A stretch of DNA of 64,000 nucleotides. It comes from Ruminococcus sp. AM22-13 (GTDB taxonomy: Bacteria; Bacillota; Clostridia; Lachnospirales; Lachnospiraceae). The stretch spans positions 62,001 through 126,000 of the forward strand of contig NZ_QRIL01000010.1 in the NCBI RefSeq assembly GCF_003471165.1, written 5' to 3'. This document shows positions 16,353 through 25,291 of the stretch, piece after piece (position 1 is the stretch's first letter; every line of letters begins with the position of its first letter). Under the pieces are notes generated by a model that did not search any database, was not told where the DNA came from, and saw only the letters and a list, made by a program, of their open reading frames with translations. The position numbers were made by a program, and so were the translations under genes.

Positions 16353-18269
16353 ATGAGCAAAAAACAATCGGCAGGAGGAAAGATCCAGTGGTCGAAAATG
16401 CTGAAGAAACTTTCTCCGTATACGATTCAGAAAGGTTTTCGTTATCTGAAGCATTATGGCCCGAAAGAATTCTGGATCAGGCTGCATGAACGTTTTGAAC
16501 CGGAAGAAGTGCCGTATGGTCCATGGTATGCGGCTTATGTTCCGGATGAAGAAACACTTGAGAAACAAAGGAAACATAAATTTAACTATGCACCACTGAT
16601 CAGTATCGCGGTGCCTGCCTATCAGACTCCCGTAGAATTTCTGAAGCAGATGATAGAATCATTGATCAGCCAGACTTACACAGAATGGGAATTGTGTATT
16701 GCGAATGCAAGTCCGGATAATGAAGAGATGCAGAGAGTTTTGGCAGATTATTCGGCAAAAGATGTCCGGGTAAGGTTTTGTAACCTGAAAGAAAATCTTG
16801 GCATTGCGGAGAATACAAACCGTGCTTTTGCCATGGCAAAGGGCGAATTTATGGGACTTCTCGACCATGATGACTTGTTGGCTCCGAATGCATTGTATGA
16901 GATCGTGAATGCACTGCAGGATCATCCGCAGGCAGATGCACTTTATACAGATGAGGATAAGGTAACGACAGATCTGGACGAGCATTTTCAGCCGCATCTG
17001 AAGCCGGACTTTAATCTGGATCTGCTGCGTTCAAATAACTATATCTGCCATTTCTTTGTGGTACGCAGAAGCATAGTAGAGAAGGCAGGAGGTTTCCGAA
17101 AAGAGTTTGACGGGGCACAGGATTATGATTTTATTTTCCGCTGCACAGAGAATGCCAGAGAAGTGCTGCATGTTCCGGAGATTTTGTATCACTGGAGAAC
17201 ACATAAAGCGTCCACAGCAGATAATCCGGCCAGCAAGATGTACGCTTTTGAAGCGGGAAAGAGGGCGATAGAGGCCCATCTTGAGAGAACGGGTACGAAA
17301 GGTACCGTAAGCCATACACAGGATCTGGGGTTTTACCGGGTGAAATATCCGGTACAGGGAGAACCACTGGTTTCTGTGATCATTCCGAATAAAGATGAGA
17401 AAGAGACCCTGCAGACTTGTCTGGAGTCATTAAAGAAGAGTACATCCTATCAGAACTTTGAAATCATAATCATAGAGAATAACAGTACGACAGAAGAGAT
17501 TTTCAAATACTATAAAGAACTTTCCAGAGATCAGCAGATACATCTTCTGCGCTGGGGAAAAGAATTTAATTATTCTGCTATTAATAACTTTGGTGTAGCG
17601 CATGCCAGAGGAGAATATCTGCTTTTTTTGAACAATGATGTGAAATCTATTGAGCCGGAGTGGATGGAAGAGATGCTTGGCGTATGCCAGAGACCGGAAG
17701 TCGGCGGTGTCGGAGCGAAGCTGATTTATCCTGACAATACGATTCAGCATGCGGGATGCGTGATTGGAATGGGCGGGATCGCAGGGCATATGTTTGTTGA
17801 TATGCCGGCAGACCGTACGGGGTACCTTCACAAGGCATCTCTGCTTCAGGATATGAGTGCAGTTACCGCAGCATGCCTGATGATGAAGAAAGAAGTATTT
17901 GAGCAGGCCGGAGGATTTACGGAAGAACTCGCAGTTGCATTTAATGATGTAGATCTGTGCCTGAAAGTACGAAAAAATAATCATCTGGTTGTATACGATC
18001 CATATGCAAAGCTTTATCATATGGAGTCAAAAACAAGAGGAGCCGAGGACAGTAAAGAGAAAGTACGTCGTTTTCAGACGGAAATTGAATATATGCGATG
18101 TCATTGGATGGACATCCTTAAAAACGGAGATCCTTATTATAATAAAAACCTGTCCCTTACTAAATGGAATTACTCTCTGAAGCCGATTCCCGGAATGGAG
18201 ACTGCCGAAACAAGAAATGGACAGAAGAAAGAGAATACAGGGAGGAAATCATGCAGGAAGTATCAGTGA
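16353..18269 (+). CDS. Bimodular GT2 glycosyltransferase without N-terminal beta-domains
   Basis: This 638-residue enzyme has two GT2 domains. The first keeps MGLLDHDDLLAPNAL with the metal-binding acidic cluster and HWRTH; the second keeps LLFLNNDVKS and FNDVDLCLKVR. It is the short paralogue of the enzymes at 8121 and 10627 and lacks their N-terminal GW modules, starting with a basic ~70-residue segment. It has its own promoter. The last 19 bases overlap the next GT gene, whose ribosome binding site lies inside this coding sequence, indicating coupling. A role in polymerising or finishing the glycan is inferred. Confidence 0.88.
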   Translation: MSKKQSAGGKIQWSKMLKKLSPYTIQKGFRYLKHYGPKEFWIRLHERFEPEEVPYGPWYAAYVPDEETLEKQRKHKFNYAPLISIAVPAYQTPVEFLKQMIESLISQTYTEWELCIANASPDNEEMQRVLADYSAKDVRVRFCNLKENLGIAENTNRAFAMAKGEFMGLLDHDDLLAPNALYEIVNALQDHPQADALYTDEDKVTTDLDEHFQPHLKPDFNLDLLRSNNYICHFFVVRRSIVEKAGGFRKEFDGAQDYDFIFRCTENAREVLHVPEILYHWRTHKASTADNPASKMYAFEAGKRAIEAHLERTGTKGTVSHTQDLGFYRVKYPVQGEPLVSVIIPNKDEKETLQTCLESLKKSTSYQNFEIIIIENNSTTEEIFKYYKELSRDQQIHLLRWGKEFNYSAINNFGVAHARGEYLLFLNNDVKSIEPEWMEEMLGVCQRPEVGGVGAKLIYPDNTIQHAGCVIGMGGIAGHMFVDMPADRTGYLHKASLLQDMSAVTAACLMMKKEVFEQAGGFTEELAVAFNDVDLCLKVRKNNHLVVYDPYAKLYHMESKTRGAEDSKEKVRRFQTEIEYMRCHWMDILKNGDPYYNKNLSLTKWNYSLKPIPGMETAETRNGQKKENTGRKSCRKYQ

Positions 18270-19207
18270 TTATTCCGAACTTTAACGGGATGGCTTATCT
18301 GGATGGCGTACTTGCAGGCCTGGAGTGCCAGTCAGTGAATAATTTTGAAGTGATTCTGGTGGACAATGGATCAAGTGACGGAAGCTGCGCATTTGTTGCA
18401 GCGAGGTATCCATGGGTTCATCTGATCGAACTGCCGGAGAATTTTGGCTTTTGTAAAGCGGTCAATGAAGGGATAAAGGCATCCAGGGCACCGTATGTGC
18501 TGCTGTTGAATAATGATATAGAAGTAACTGAGAATTTTATAGAGGAAATGATCTTTGCCATTAAAAGACACCCGAAGGCTTTCTCATGTGCAGCCAGAAT
18601 GATTCAGTTCCATGACAGAGACAAACTGGATGATGCAGGAAATTATTACTGTGCGCTTGGCTGGGCCTATGCCAGAGGAAAGGGAAAAGATATTCATACT
18701 TACGAGAAAGAAGAGCAGATCTTTGCTTCCTGTGCAGGTGCGGCTATTTACAGAAAGAAGATTTTTGATAAGATTGGATACTTTGATGAAGAACATTTTG
18801 CATATCTTGAAGATATGGATGTAGGATACAGAGCAAGGATCCACGGATATGAAAACTGGTATGCACCGGATGCGATGGTATATCATGTGGGAAGCGGGAC
18901 AAGCGGTTCCAGGTATAATCAATTTAAGATCCGCTATTCTTCCAGAAATAATATTTACCTGATCTATAAGAACATGCCGGTTTTGCAGATCATTATAAAT
19001 CTTCCGTTCCTTGTGATGGGATTTGGAATTAAAATTCTGTTTTTCGCATTAAAAGGATTTGGCAGAGAATATATAGCGGGAATTAAAAACGGTTTTCAGA
19101 TCAGCAGAAAAAATCAAAAAGTATCTTTTAAACTTCGGAATTTACCAAACTATTTAAAGATACAGCTTGAATTGTGGGTGAATATCTTCCGGCGCTTTTG
19201 CGGATGA
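18251..19207 (+). CDS. GT2 family glycosyltransferase (rhamnosyltransferase-like)
   Basis: The start at ATG 18251 is chosen because GGAGGAAATC directly precedes it; the frame is open further upstream inside the preceding gene. The ~318-residue protein has a single GT-A domain: VSVIIPNFNG at the N-terminus, VDNGSSDGS, LLNNDIEV (metal binding) and EDMDVGYRARIHGYENWY (acceptor/catalytic region). A hydrophobic stretch (~260-285) near the C-terminus suggests membrane attachment. The pattern matches GT2 enzymes often annotated as rhamnosyltransferases, consistent with rfbC nearby, though the donor sugar is not determined by sequence. Confidence 0.88.
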   Translation: MQEVSVIIPNFNGMAYLDGVLAGLECQSVNNFEVILVDNGSSDGSCAFVAARYPWVHLIELPENFGFCKAVNEGIKASRAPYVLLLNNDIEVTENFIEEMIFAIKRHPKAFSCAARMIQFHDRDKLDDAGNYYCALGWAYARGKGKDIHTYEKEEQIFASCAGAAIYRKKIFDKIGYFDEEHFAYLEDMDVGYRARIHGYENWYAPDAMVYHVGSGTSGSRYNQFKIRYSSRNNIYLIYKNMPVLQIIINLPFLVMGFGIKILFFALKGFGREYIAGIKNGFQISRKNQKVSFKLRNLPNYLKIQLELWVNIFRRFCG

Positions 19208-19275
19208 TAAGAAAAAGCAGTAAAATATAACAAATAGCTTCATGGAAATTTTATAAAATTAAGAAGAAGATTTTA

Positions 19276-19302
19276 TTGCTTTTGTAAATCAACTATTATA
19301 AT
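19276..19302 (+). promoter_or_regulatory. Possible promoter of the sugar-phosphate transferase/LCP genes
   Basis: TATAAT (19297-19302) is a perfect -10. The best -35 is TTGCTT (19276-19281) with a short 15-bp spacer, so the pairing is weak. The 163-bp gap otherwise holds no feature. Confidence 0.4.
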
Positions 19303-19370
19303 ATAGAAGCGATAGTAACTGTGACAAAGAGGATATGGTTACGAATCGATAAAAATGAGGTGACAAAAGA

Positions 19371-20774
19371 TTGTTAAAAGACAATGAAAAGAATTTCAGT
19401 CGTCTCCATATGCTTGTTGATGCGATCGTACTGGTATTATCTTACTTTCTTGCGTGGCTGATTCGTTTTGTGGGACCTATGGCGGCAACGGCAGTCCGTA
19501 CAAGAAGTTTTAAGCAGTACATGCTGATGCTGGTCCTCATTGTACCTGTATATTTGTTGCTGTATCAGGCATTTACATTGTACACTCCTATGCGGATGCA
19601 GGGGCGCCGACTTGTGCTGGCCAATATTATAAAGGCCAATTCACTCGGGCTCCTTATTCTCATGTTTACATTTTATATGATTGATGAAAGTGATTACTCA
19701 CGTTCCACATATATTATGTTCTATGTGATTAATATCATACTTCAGTGGTGTGCCCGGATGCTGATATTTACCATTCTCCGGGATATGCGTGAGAAGGGAC
19801 TTAATCAGAAACAGATGATATGTGTAGGATACAGCCGTGCAGCAGAGGAATATATTGATCGTGTTCTTGCAAATCCTCAGTGGGGATATGTGATACGCGG
19901 AATACTTGATGACAACATACCGGCAGGCACAGAATACAAAGGTATTAAGGTTCTTGGAAGAATTGCCAATTTGAATGTGATACTTCCGGAAAACCGTTTG
20001 GATGAGATCGCGATCACTCTGGGGTTAAGCGAGTATTATCGCCTGGAAGAGATCGTGGCATTGTGTGAAAAGTCAGGAGTACACACGAAGTTTATTCCGG
20101 ACTATAATAAGATTATTCCGACGAAACCATATACAGAGGATATTCTGGGACTTCCGGTCATCAACATCCGTTATGTGCCGTTAAACAATACATTCAATGC
20201 ATTGGTCAAGCGCGCTATGGATATTGTTGGTTCAATCGTGGGAATTATTGTGACTTCGCCATTGATGCTTCTGATGTGTCTGATTATCAAACTGACTTCA
20301 CCGGGGCCATTGATTTATAAGCAGGAGAGAGTCGGACTTCACAATCAGACTTTCTGGATGTATAAATTCCGTTCTATGGAAGTACAGCCGGAGTCGGAAG
20401 AGAAGAAGGCATGGACAGTAAAGAATGATCCAAGAGTAACACCAATCGGAAAGTTTATGCGTCACACAAGCATTGATGAGCTCCCACAGCTTTTTAATAT
20501 ACTGAAAGGTAATATGAGCCTCGTGGGACCACGTCCAGAGCGACCATTTTTTGTGGAGAAATTCAGAGAGGAAATTCCGAGATATATGGTCAAACATCAG
20601 GTGCGTCCGGGACTTACCGGATGGGCGCAGGTAAATGGGTATCGTGGAGATACTTCCATAAGGAAAAGAATAGAATGTGACCTTTATTATATTGAAAACT
20701 GGAGTATCGGACTGGATATCAAGATCATATTCCTTACATTTTTCAAGGGATTTATAAACAAGAATGCATATTAA
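19371..20774 (+). CDS. Undecaprenyl-phosphate sugar phosphotransferase (polyprenyl glycosylphosphotransferase, WbaP/WcaJ type)
   Basis: This 467-residue membrane enzyme transfers a sugar-1-phosphate from a nucleotide sugar to undecaprenyl phosphate, the first step of polymer assembly. Four or five N-terminal membrane segments and a nucleotide-binding-like middle region precede the catalytic domain: KRAMDIVGSIVGI, the SPGPLIYKQERVG stretch, YKFRSM, and DELPQLFNILKGNMSLVGPR with the conserved acidic pair. Translation starts at TTG 19371 behind GAGGTGAC. It is followed 16 bp downstream by the LCP gene. An initiating phosphotransferase, an ABC exporter and an LCP ligase together give a complete route from initiation to wall attachment. 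Confidence 0.93.
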   Translation: MLKDNEKNFSRLHMLVDAIVLVLSYFLAWLIRFVGPMAATAVRTRSFKQYMLMLVLIVPVYLLLYQAFTLYTPMRMQGRRLVLANIIKANSLGLLILMFTFYMIDESDYSRSTYIMFYVINIILQWCARMLIFTILRDMREKGLNQKQMICVGYSRAAEEYIDRVLANPQWGYVIRGILDDNIPAGTEYKGIKVLGRIANLNVILPENRLDEIAITLGLSEYYRLEEIVALCEKSGVHTKFIPDYNKIIPTKPYTEDILGLPVINIRYVPLNNTFNALVKRAMDIVGSIVGIIVTSPLMLLMCLIIKLTSPGPLIYKQERVGLHNQTFWMYKFRSMEVQPESEEKKAWTVKNDPRVTPIGKFMRHTSIDELPQLFNILKGNMSLVGPRPERPFFVEKFREEIPRYMVKHQVRPGLTGWAQVNGYRGDTSIRKRIECDLYYIENWSIGLDIKIIFLTFFKGFINKNAY

Positions 20775-20790
20775 GATAAGGGGAAAGAGT

Positions 20791-22236
20791 ATGGCTAAAC
20801 CAGGAAAAAAGAGAAAAGTACTGTTTGTGCTTGAGATTATCGTACTGTTGCTGTTCATTGGCGGATTATATGTATATGGACAGATTTCCTCCAGACTGGA
20901 TAAGATCGAACAGCCGGAACTGGATCAGGAAAAAGTAATCGTAAACCAGGAAGCACCGAAGATGACAGGATATAAGACCTATGTAATGTTTGGTATTGAT
21001 ACCAGAGGAGAGGGTTCTCAGTATTCTGCACAGAACAGTGATACAATGATCATTGTAAGTGTAAATAATGATACGAAAGAAGTACGAATGGTATCCGTAT
21101 ACAGAGATACACTTCTGAATATTGGAGATGACACATATACAAAGGCAAATGCGGCTTATGCATATGGCGGACCGGAACAGGCGATTTCCATGTTAAATAC
21201 AAATCTGGATCTGGATATCTCTGATTATGCTACAGCTGATTTCTCTGCGCTTGTAGAAGTAGTAGATGACCTTGGCGGTCTTGATATTCCGTTATCTTAT
21301 GCTGAGATCGAGCATATGAATAACTATTGCGTAGAAACTTCCAAACTGACAGGAAAAGATTACACACCGATCGAGAAACCGGAACCAAAACCGGAAGATC
21401 AGGAAGCTACAGTTGGAACTTATCATCTGAATGGTGTACAGGTAACTTCTTACTGCCGTATCCGTTATACCGCAAGTCTGGATATGGGACGTACAGAACG
21501 TCAGAGACGTGTACTGGGAATGCTTTTTGATAAGGCAAAGATAGCAGGTCTTTCTTCTATTTTTAAGATCATGGATGATGTGTTCCCTATGGTAACGACT
21601 TCTCTTTCCAAGCAGGATATTCTGGGACTGATTCCTACTCTGGTAGGATATAAATTTACTGACAGTACAGGTTTCCCGCAGAAGTATAAATTCTCAAATA
21701 TCAAAGGAAGTATTATCGTTCCTACAGATCTTGAGAACAACGTAGTTGAACTTCATAAGTTCCTGTACAATGATCAGGATTATACTCCATCTTCAGAGGT
21801 AGTTGCGCGCAGTAATAAGATTCTGGAGATCGTTGGTGGAGAGAGTAAGCTGGATGATGCTTCAACAGCTACATCCCAGCAGACGGATACCACTAATACA
21901 GCAGATACCTTTGTATGGTCTGGCGATAACAGTTCCGGAGGTACAGATTATAGTGGCGATTACAGCTATGATAATGACTATGATAATAGTTATGATAATG
22001 GCGGCAGCTATGATGATAACACCGGCGGTGGAGATTATGATAATGGCGGCGGTGATGACGATAACACCGGCGGCGGAGACTACGATAATGGCGGTGGTGA
22101 TAATAATACCGGCGGTGACGATGGCGGCGGTGATGATGGCGGCGGCGATTATTCCGGCGGAGATGACACCGGTGGCGATACCGGGTTTGATGACGGCGGA
22201 GACGCAGATTCAGGAACAAGTTCAGAAGAGGAGTAA
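20791..22236 (+). CDS. LCP (LytR-CpsA-Psr) family glycan-peptidoglycan ligase with Asp/Gly-rich tail
   Basis: ATG 20791 follows AAGGGGAAAG and is preferred to the in-frame ATG at 20764. The ~481-residue protein has an N-terminal basic segment and one membrane helix (~10-30), then an extracellular LCP domain: FGIDTRG, NSDTMIIVSVN, VSVYRDT, and later CRIRYTASLDMGRTERQ with the arginines that bind the lipid pyrophosphate. LCP enzymes move undecaprenyl-linked polymers onto peptidoglycan, so this is the likely final step for the glycan. The last ~90 residues are an unusual Asp/Gly/Asn/Tyr low-complexity tail containing two exact-length 15-residue repeats and ending in SSEEE. Confidence 0.93.
   Translation: MAKPGKKRKVLFVLEIIVLLLFIGGLYVYGQISSRLDKIEQPELDQEKVIVNQEAPKMTGYKTYVMFGIDTRGEGSQYSAQNSDTMIIVSVNNDTKEVRMVSVYRDTLLNIGDDTYTKANAAYAYGGPEQAISMLNTNLDLDISDYATADFSALVEVVDDLGGLDIPLSYAEIEHMNNYCVETSKLTGKDYTPIEKPEPKPEDQEATVGTYHLNGVQVTSYCRIRYTASLDMGRTERQRRVLGMLFDKAKIAGLSSIFKIMDDVFPMVTTSLSKQDILGLIPTLVGYKFTDSTGFPQKYKFSNIKGSIIVPTDLENNVVELHKFLYNDQDYTPSSEVVARSNKILEIVGGESKLDDASTATSQQTDTTNTADTFVWSGDNSSGGTDYSGDYSYDNDYDNSYDNGGSYDDNTGGGDYDNGGGDDDNTGGGDYDNGGGDNNTGGDDGGGDDGGGDYSGGDDTGGDTGFDDGGDADSGTSSEEE
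22015..22104 (+). repeat. Two tandem 45-bp repeats in the LCP gene
   Basis: Units 22015-22059 and 22060-22104 each encode DNTGGGDYDNGGGDD or a near copy. Differences are mostly synonymous, and shorter fragments of the unit lie on both sides. Confidence 0.85.
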
Positions 22237-22262
22237 TCAGGAAACTGAATAAGATTACAAAA

Positions 22263-22297
22263 GAGGACCATCCATCGGTGAGGATGGTCCTCTTTTT
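22263..22297 (+). terminator. Rho-independent terminator after the LCP gene
   Basis: GAGGACCATCC (22263-22273) and GGATGGTCCTC (22282-22292) form an 11-bp stem followed by TTTTT. The next gene begins 17 bp later, so read-through or a promoter elsewhere must supply it. Confidence 0.88.
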
Positions 22298-22313
22298 CAG
22301 ATAAGGAGCAGCG

Positions 22314-23354
22314 ATGACGGATAATATTGATAAATATAACAAAGGTAATGCGACAGTTAAGAATGGGGCAGATGATCAGAAATCTGATAAAACGGATAAC
22401 TTAGAGAATAATATTGAAGACAACGAGAGAAAGATGGTAGATGTGATCATTCCAACATATCGTCCGGCAAAGGAATTTGGAGAACTGCTTCACCGATTGG
22501 AGAAACAGGAATACCGTCCAAATAGAATTCTTGTCATGAATACAGGAAAAGAATATTGGAACAGTGAATGGGAGAACTATCCACTTCTTGAAGTTCATCA
22601 TCTTGATCAGAAAGATTTTGACCACGGAGGAACCAGAAAGAGAGCGGCAGAGCTTTCGACAGCGGATATTATGGTTTTTATGACACAGGATGCACTTCCG
22701 GCAGACCGGAAAATGATCGGAAATCTGGTTCGCGCAGTCAGCAGGAATTCAGGTACGGGTGCAGCCTATGCGAGACAATTACCAAAAGCAGACTGCCGTT
22801 TCCTGGAACGTTATACCCGTTCGTTTAATTATCCGGAACAGTCTTCGGTCAAATCGCTGCCGGATGTTGAAACGTATGGAATCAAAACTTACTTTTGCTC
22901 CAATGTATGCGCAGCCTATGACAGAGAGATTTATCAAAAAATCGGAGGATTTGTAAACCGGGCGATTTTTAACGAGGATATGATCTATGCCGGAACAATG
23001 GTGCAGCAGGGTTATTCTGTGGCCTATGCGGCAGATGCGAAAGTCTATCATTCTCATAATTATTCAGGAAAGCAGCAGTTTCACAGAAATTTTGATCTTG
23101 GTGTATCTCAGGCAGAACATCCGGAGATTTTTGAAGGCGTACCTTCCGAAGGCGAGGGAATCCGTCTGGTTAAAAAGAGTCTGAATTATCTGCTCAGAAC
23201 AGGACATATCTGGCTGATTCCACAGCTGATCTGGCAGAGCGGAATGAAATATGCGGGATATTTTCTGGGAAAAAGATATAAAAAACTGCCACAAAAAGTG
23301 ATTCTGGCATGTACGATGAGTCCGTATTACTGGAAGAAAAAAGACAGTGAATAA
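22314..23354 (+). CDS. GT2 family glycosyltransferase
   Basis: The 346-residue protein starts at ATG 22314 behind ATAAGGAG. After a ~38-residue polar, Asn/Asp/Lys-rich leader comes a GT-A domain: VDVIIPTYRPAKEFGELL, FDHGGTRKRAAELSTADI, and FMTQDALPAD, where the metal-binding DxD is replaced by the TQDA form common in this subgroup. FNEDMIYAGTMVQQGY is the acceptor-side acidic motif. The HGGTRK segment is typical of GT2 enzymes annotated as rhamnosyltransferases. It is the last gene of the glycan region and is separated from the LCP gene by a strong terminator. Donor and acceptor are unknown. Confidence 0.85.
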   Translation: MTDNIDKYNKGNATVKNGADDQKSDKTDNLENNIEDNERKMVDVIIPTYRPAKEFGELLHRLEKQEYRPNRILVMNTGKEYWNSEWENYPLLEVHHLDQKDFDHGGTRKRAAELSTADIMVFMTQDALPADRKMIGNLVRAVSRNSGTGAAYARQLPKADCRFLERYTRSFNYPEQSSVKSLPDVETYGIKTYFCSNVCAAYDREIYQKIGGFVNRAIFNEDMIYAGTMVQQGYSVAYAADAKVYHSHNYSGKQQFHRNFDLGVSQAEHPEIFEGVPSEGEGIRLVKKSLNYLLRTGHIWLIPQLIWQSGMKYAGYFLGKRYKKLPQKVILACTMSPYYWKKKDSE

Positions 23355-23423
23355 CAGGAGAGATTCATAGTCTTGCAGAACACGCCAATTTACGATTATT
23401 GTCACATTTTGAACACAATTAGT

Positions 23424-23432
23424 TGCTATACT
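23424..23432 (+). promoter_or_regulatory. htrA: Extended -10 promoter upstream of the htrA leader RNA
   Basis: TGCTATACT gives an extended -10 (TG then TATACT at 23427-23432). No good -35 is seen, as expected for extended -10 promoters. Transcription would start near 23439, just before the structured RNA. Confidence 0.45.
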
Positions 23433-23454
23433 GAACCCATAATTTAAATCGAAT

Positions 23455-23588
23455 CAAGTAAGTCCCCTGCGGAGGTTGCGAGGAGCAATAAGCAGTGGGT
23501 GGGACTTGCTTGTATCAGGAGGGGTACAAGCCCTCCTGATAAACTGCGGAGCAGTTATTCGGTGTAGAGCCACGTAGCGAAAGCGGGA
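23455..23588 (+). ncRNA. Structured leader RNA, copy A of a two-copy element (unknown family)
   Basis: Predicted stems: CAAGTAAGTCCC (23455-23466) with GGGACTTGCTTG (23501-23512), enclosing TTGC/GCAA (23476-23488); TATCAGGAGGG (23513-23523) with CCCTCCTGATA (23531-23541); and AACTGC/GCAGTT (23542-23556). A GTAGCGAAAGCGG tail follows. A second copy with the same stems lies at 30980-31112, including a G-C to A-U compensatory change. Copy A lies between a predicted promoter and htrA with no terminator, so it is probably the 5' untranslated region of htrA. I do not recognise it as a named family. Confidence 0.7.
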
Positions 23589-23628
23589 CGGACAGTAATA
23601 TAGAAAGGGACAGAAGGGAGCGGATTAT

Positions 23629-25044
23629 ATGAATGATGAGACAAACTGGGGTGAAGAGCAGAAGAATCCCGGACAACAACCACCCAGATATCAGCATTAT
23701 CAATTTCATGAAGAATCCCGGACGGCGTTGACAACACCAGATCCCTCTGATAATAAAAAGAATCGAAATTCTTTTCAGAAAAAAGCAGGAACTACGATCG
23801 CACTGGCTGTGATTTTCGGGCTGGTGGCATCGGTAGTATTTCAGACGGCAAACTTTACAGCGGACAGACTTTTCGATGCAGGCAAATCTGATGTTCAGAT
23901 AAAAACCACGGAGAGTGTAGATCAGCAGGAGGCAACAACAGACAGTGCAGATGAGACTGCGACAGCTGCTTCTGAGAACGGAAATGTGGCAGCAGTAGCA
24001 CAGGCTTCCATGCCCTCAGTAGTTGCGATTACTACAGTAAGTGTTCAGGAGATACCAAGTTTCTTTGGGTATGGTTCACGTCAGTATAAAAGCGCAGCAA
24101 GTGGTTCAGGAATTATCGTCGGGGATAATGATGATGAACTCCTGATCGCTACGAACAATCATGTGGTAGAGGGTGCGACAACGTTAAGCGTCTGCTTTAT
24201 CGGAGATGATGTGTCAAGTGCGGAAACAGAGACAGTGAATGCCGGTGATAATGGAGATCTGAATGTGGAAGATGCGGTCAGTGCCAAGATTAAAGGTACT
24301 GATGCGGACAACGATCTGGCTGTAGTTGCAGTACAGAAAGCTGACATTCCTGAGGATACTCTGAATCAGATTAAGATAGCGCAGATAGGAAGTTCAGATG
24401 ATTTAGTAGTTGGACAGCAGGTGGTGGCTATTGGTAATGCATTAGGGTATGGACAGTCTGTTACATCCGGATGGGTAAGCGCATTGAACAGAACAATTTC
24501 TACAGAAGATGGAACAGACAGTACAGGACTGATCCAGACCGATGCAGCAATCAATCCCGGAAACAGCGGAGGCGCACTGCTTGATATGAAAGGGCAGCTG
24601 ATTGGAATCAATTCCGCAAAATATGCAGACAGTTCCGTAGAAGGCATGGGATATGCCATTCCAATTTCCAAGGCGAAACCAATTCTGGAGGATCTGATGA
24701 ACCGTGAGACCAGAGAGAAGGTTGATACCAGCGAGAAAGGGTATCTGGGAGTTGTACTCGCAAACCTGACGACAGAAGCAATTCAGATGTATAATATGCC
24801 GACAGGTGCTTTCGTAAGAGGTGTAGAAGAAGGTTCGCCGGCAGAGGAAAGCGGTATTTGCAAGGGCGACATTATTGTGAAATTTGATGGCCAGAAAGTC
24901 AGCGATGGTGATGATCTGCTGGATAAATTACAATACTATAAATCCGGTGAGAAAATAGAAGCTGTTGTGGCAAGATCGGATAATGGAGAGTATAAGGAAA
25001 GTACAATAGAGCTGACTCTCGGAACCAGACCGGATAACGAATAA
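23629..25044 (+). CDS. htrA: HtrA/DegP-like trypsin-type serine protease with PDZ domain
   Basis: The 471-residue protein is a membrane-anchored protease of the extracellular quality-control type. A ~55-residue polar cytoplasmic segment precedes one membrane helix (~57-80). The protease domain has the catalytic triad: His178 (ATNNHVVEG), Asp229 (DADNDLAVV) and Ser313 (NPGNSGGAL). A single PDZ domain follows (about 375-465), including GSPAEESGICKGDIIVKFDG. The ribosome binding site is GAAGGGAG. The structured RNA in its leader suggests post-transcriptional control. The next gene along, clpX, is another protein-quality-control component but has its own promoter. Confidence 0.95.
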   Translation: MNDETNWGEEQKNPGQQPPRYQHYQFHEESRTALTTPDPSDNKKNRNSFQKKAGTTIALAVIFGLVASVVFQTANFTADRLFDAGKSDVQIKTTESVDQQEATTDSADETATAASENGNVAAVAQASMPSVVAITTVSVQEIPSFFGYGSRQYKSAASGSGIIVGDNDDELLIATNNHVVEGATTLSVCFIGDDVSSAETETVNAGDNGDLNVEDAVSAKIKGTDADNDLAVVAVQKADIPEDTLNQIKIAQIGSSDDLVVGQQVVAIGNALGYGQSVTSGWVSALNRTISTEDGTDSTGLIQTDAAINPGNSGGALLDMKGQLIGINSAKYADSSVEGMGYAIPISKAKPILEDLMNRETREKVDTSEKGYLGVVLANLTTEAIQMYNMPTGAFVRGVEEGSPAEESGICKGDIIVKFDGQKVSDGDDLLDKLQYYKSGEKIEAVVARSDNGEYKESTIELTLGTRPDNE

Positions 25045-25074
25045 AAAATATATGGTATCCATATGAAAATTCAA

Positions 25075-25102
25075 AAAGGCATCGCCGTATGGTGGTGCCT
25101 TT
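25075..25102 (+). terminator. Terminator after htrA
   Basis: AAAGGCATCGCC (25075-25086) pairs with GGTGGTGCCTTT (25091-25102) through a GTAT loop in a 12-bp stem with G-U pairs. The 3' T-run is short and runs into the palindromic repeat. Confidence 0.65.
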
Positions 25103-25129
25103 GTTACTGTTCACTCCGTTCTCAGTAAC
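25103..25129. repeat. 27-bp palindromic repeat GTTACTG...CAGTAAC (copy 1)
   Basis: GTTACTG and CAGTAAC flank a 13-base centre. The reverse complement of 27680-27706 matches it at 24 of 27 positions. It immediately follows the htrA terminator. Confidence 0.6.
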
Positions 25130-25169
25130 GTGTCTTTTTCTGAATTTGGTTGTTTATAAAAGTTTTATT

Positions 25170-25197
25170 TTGTGATAGAGACAGAGTATGGTATAAT
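25170..25197 (+). promoter_or_regulatory. clpX: Predicted sigma-A promoter of clpX
   Basis: TTGTGA (25170-25175), 16 bp, TATAAT (25192-25197), with a TGG just before the -10. The start of transcription would be near 25204, leaving a leader of about 88 nt. Confidence 0.6.
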
Positions 25198-25291
25198 CCT
25201 ATATAAGCAAATCAAAACCACTGACAGGCGTCTATTAATGAACTGGGTATAATTTGCTTTTGAATGTGAATAAACATGGAAAGGAGTCATT

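Noticed and set aside
21893..22342. Frames on both strands over the LCP tail repeats
   Set aside because: The repeated GGC/GAT codons keep all frames open; only the LCP frame has a start, domain and terminator.
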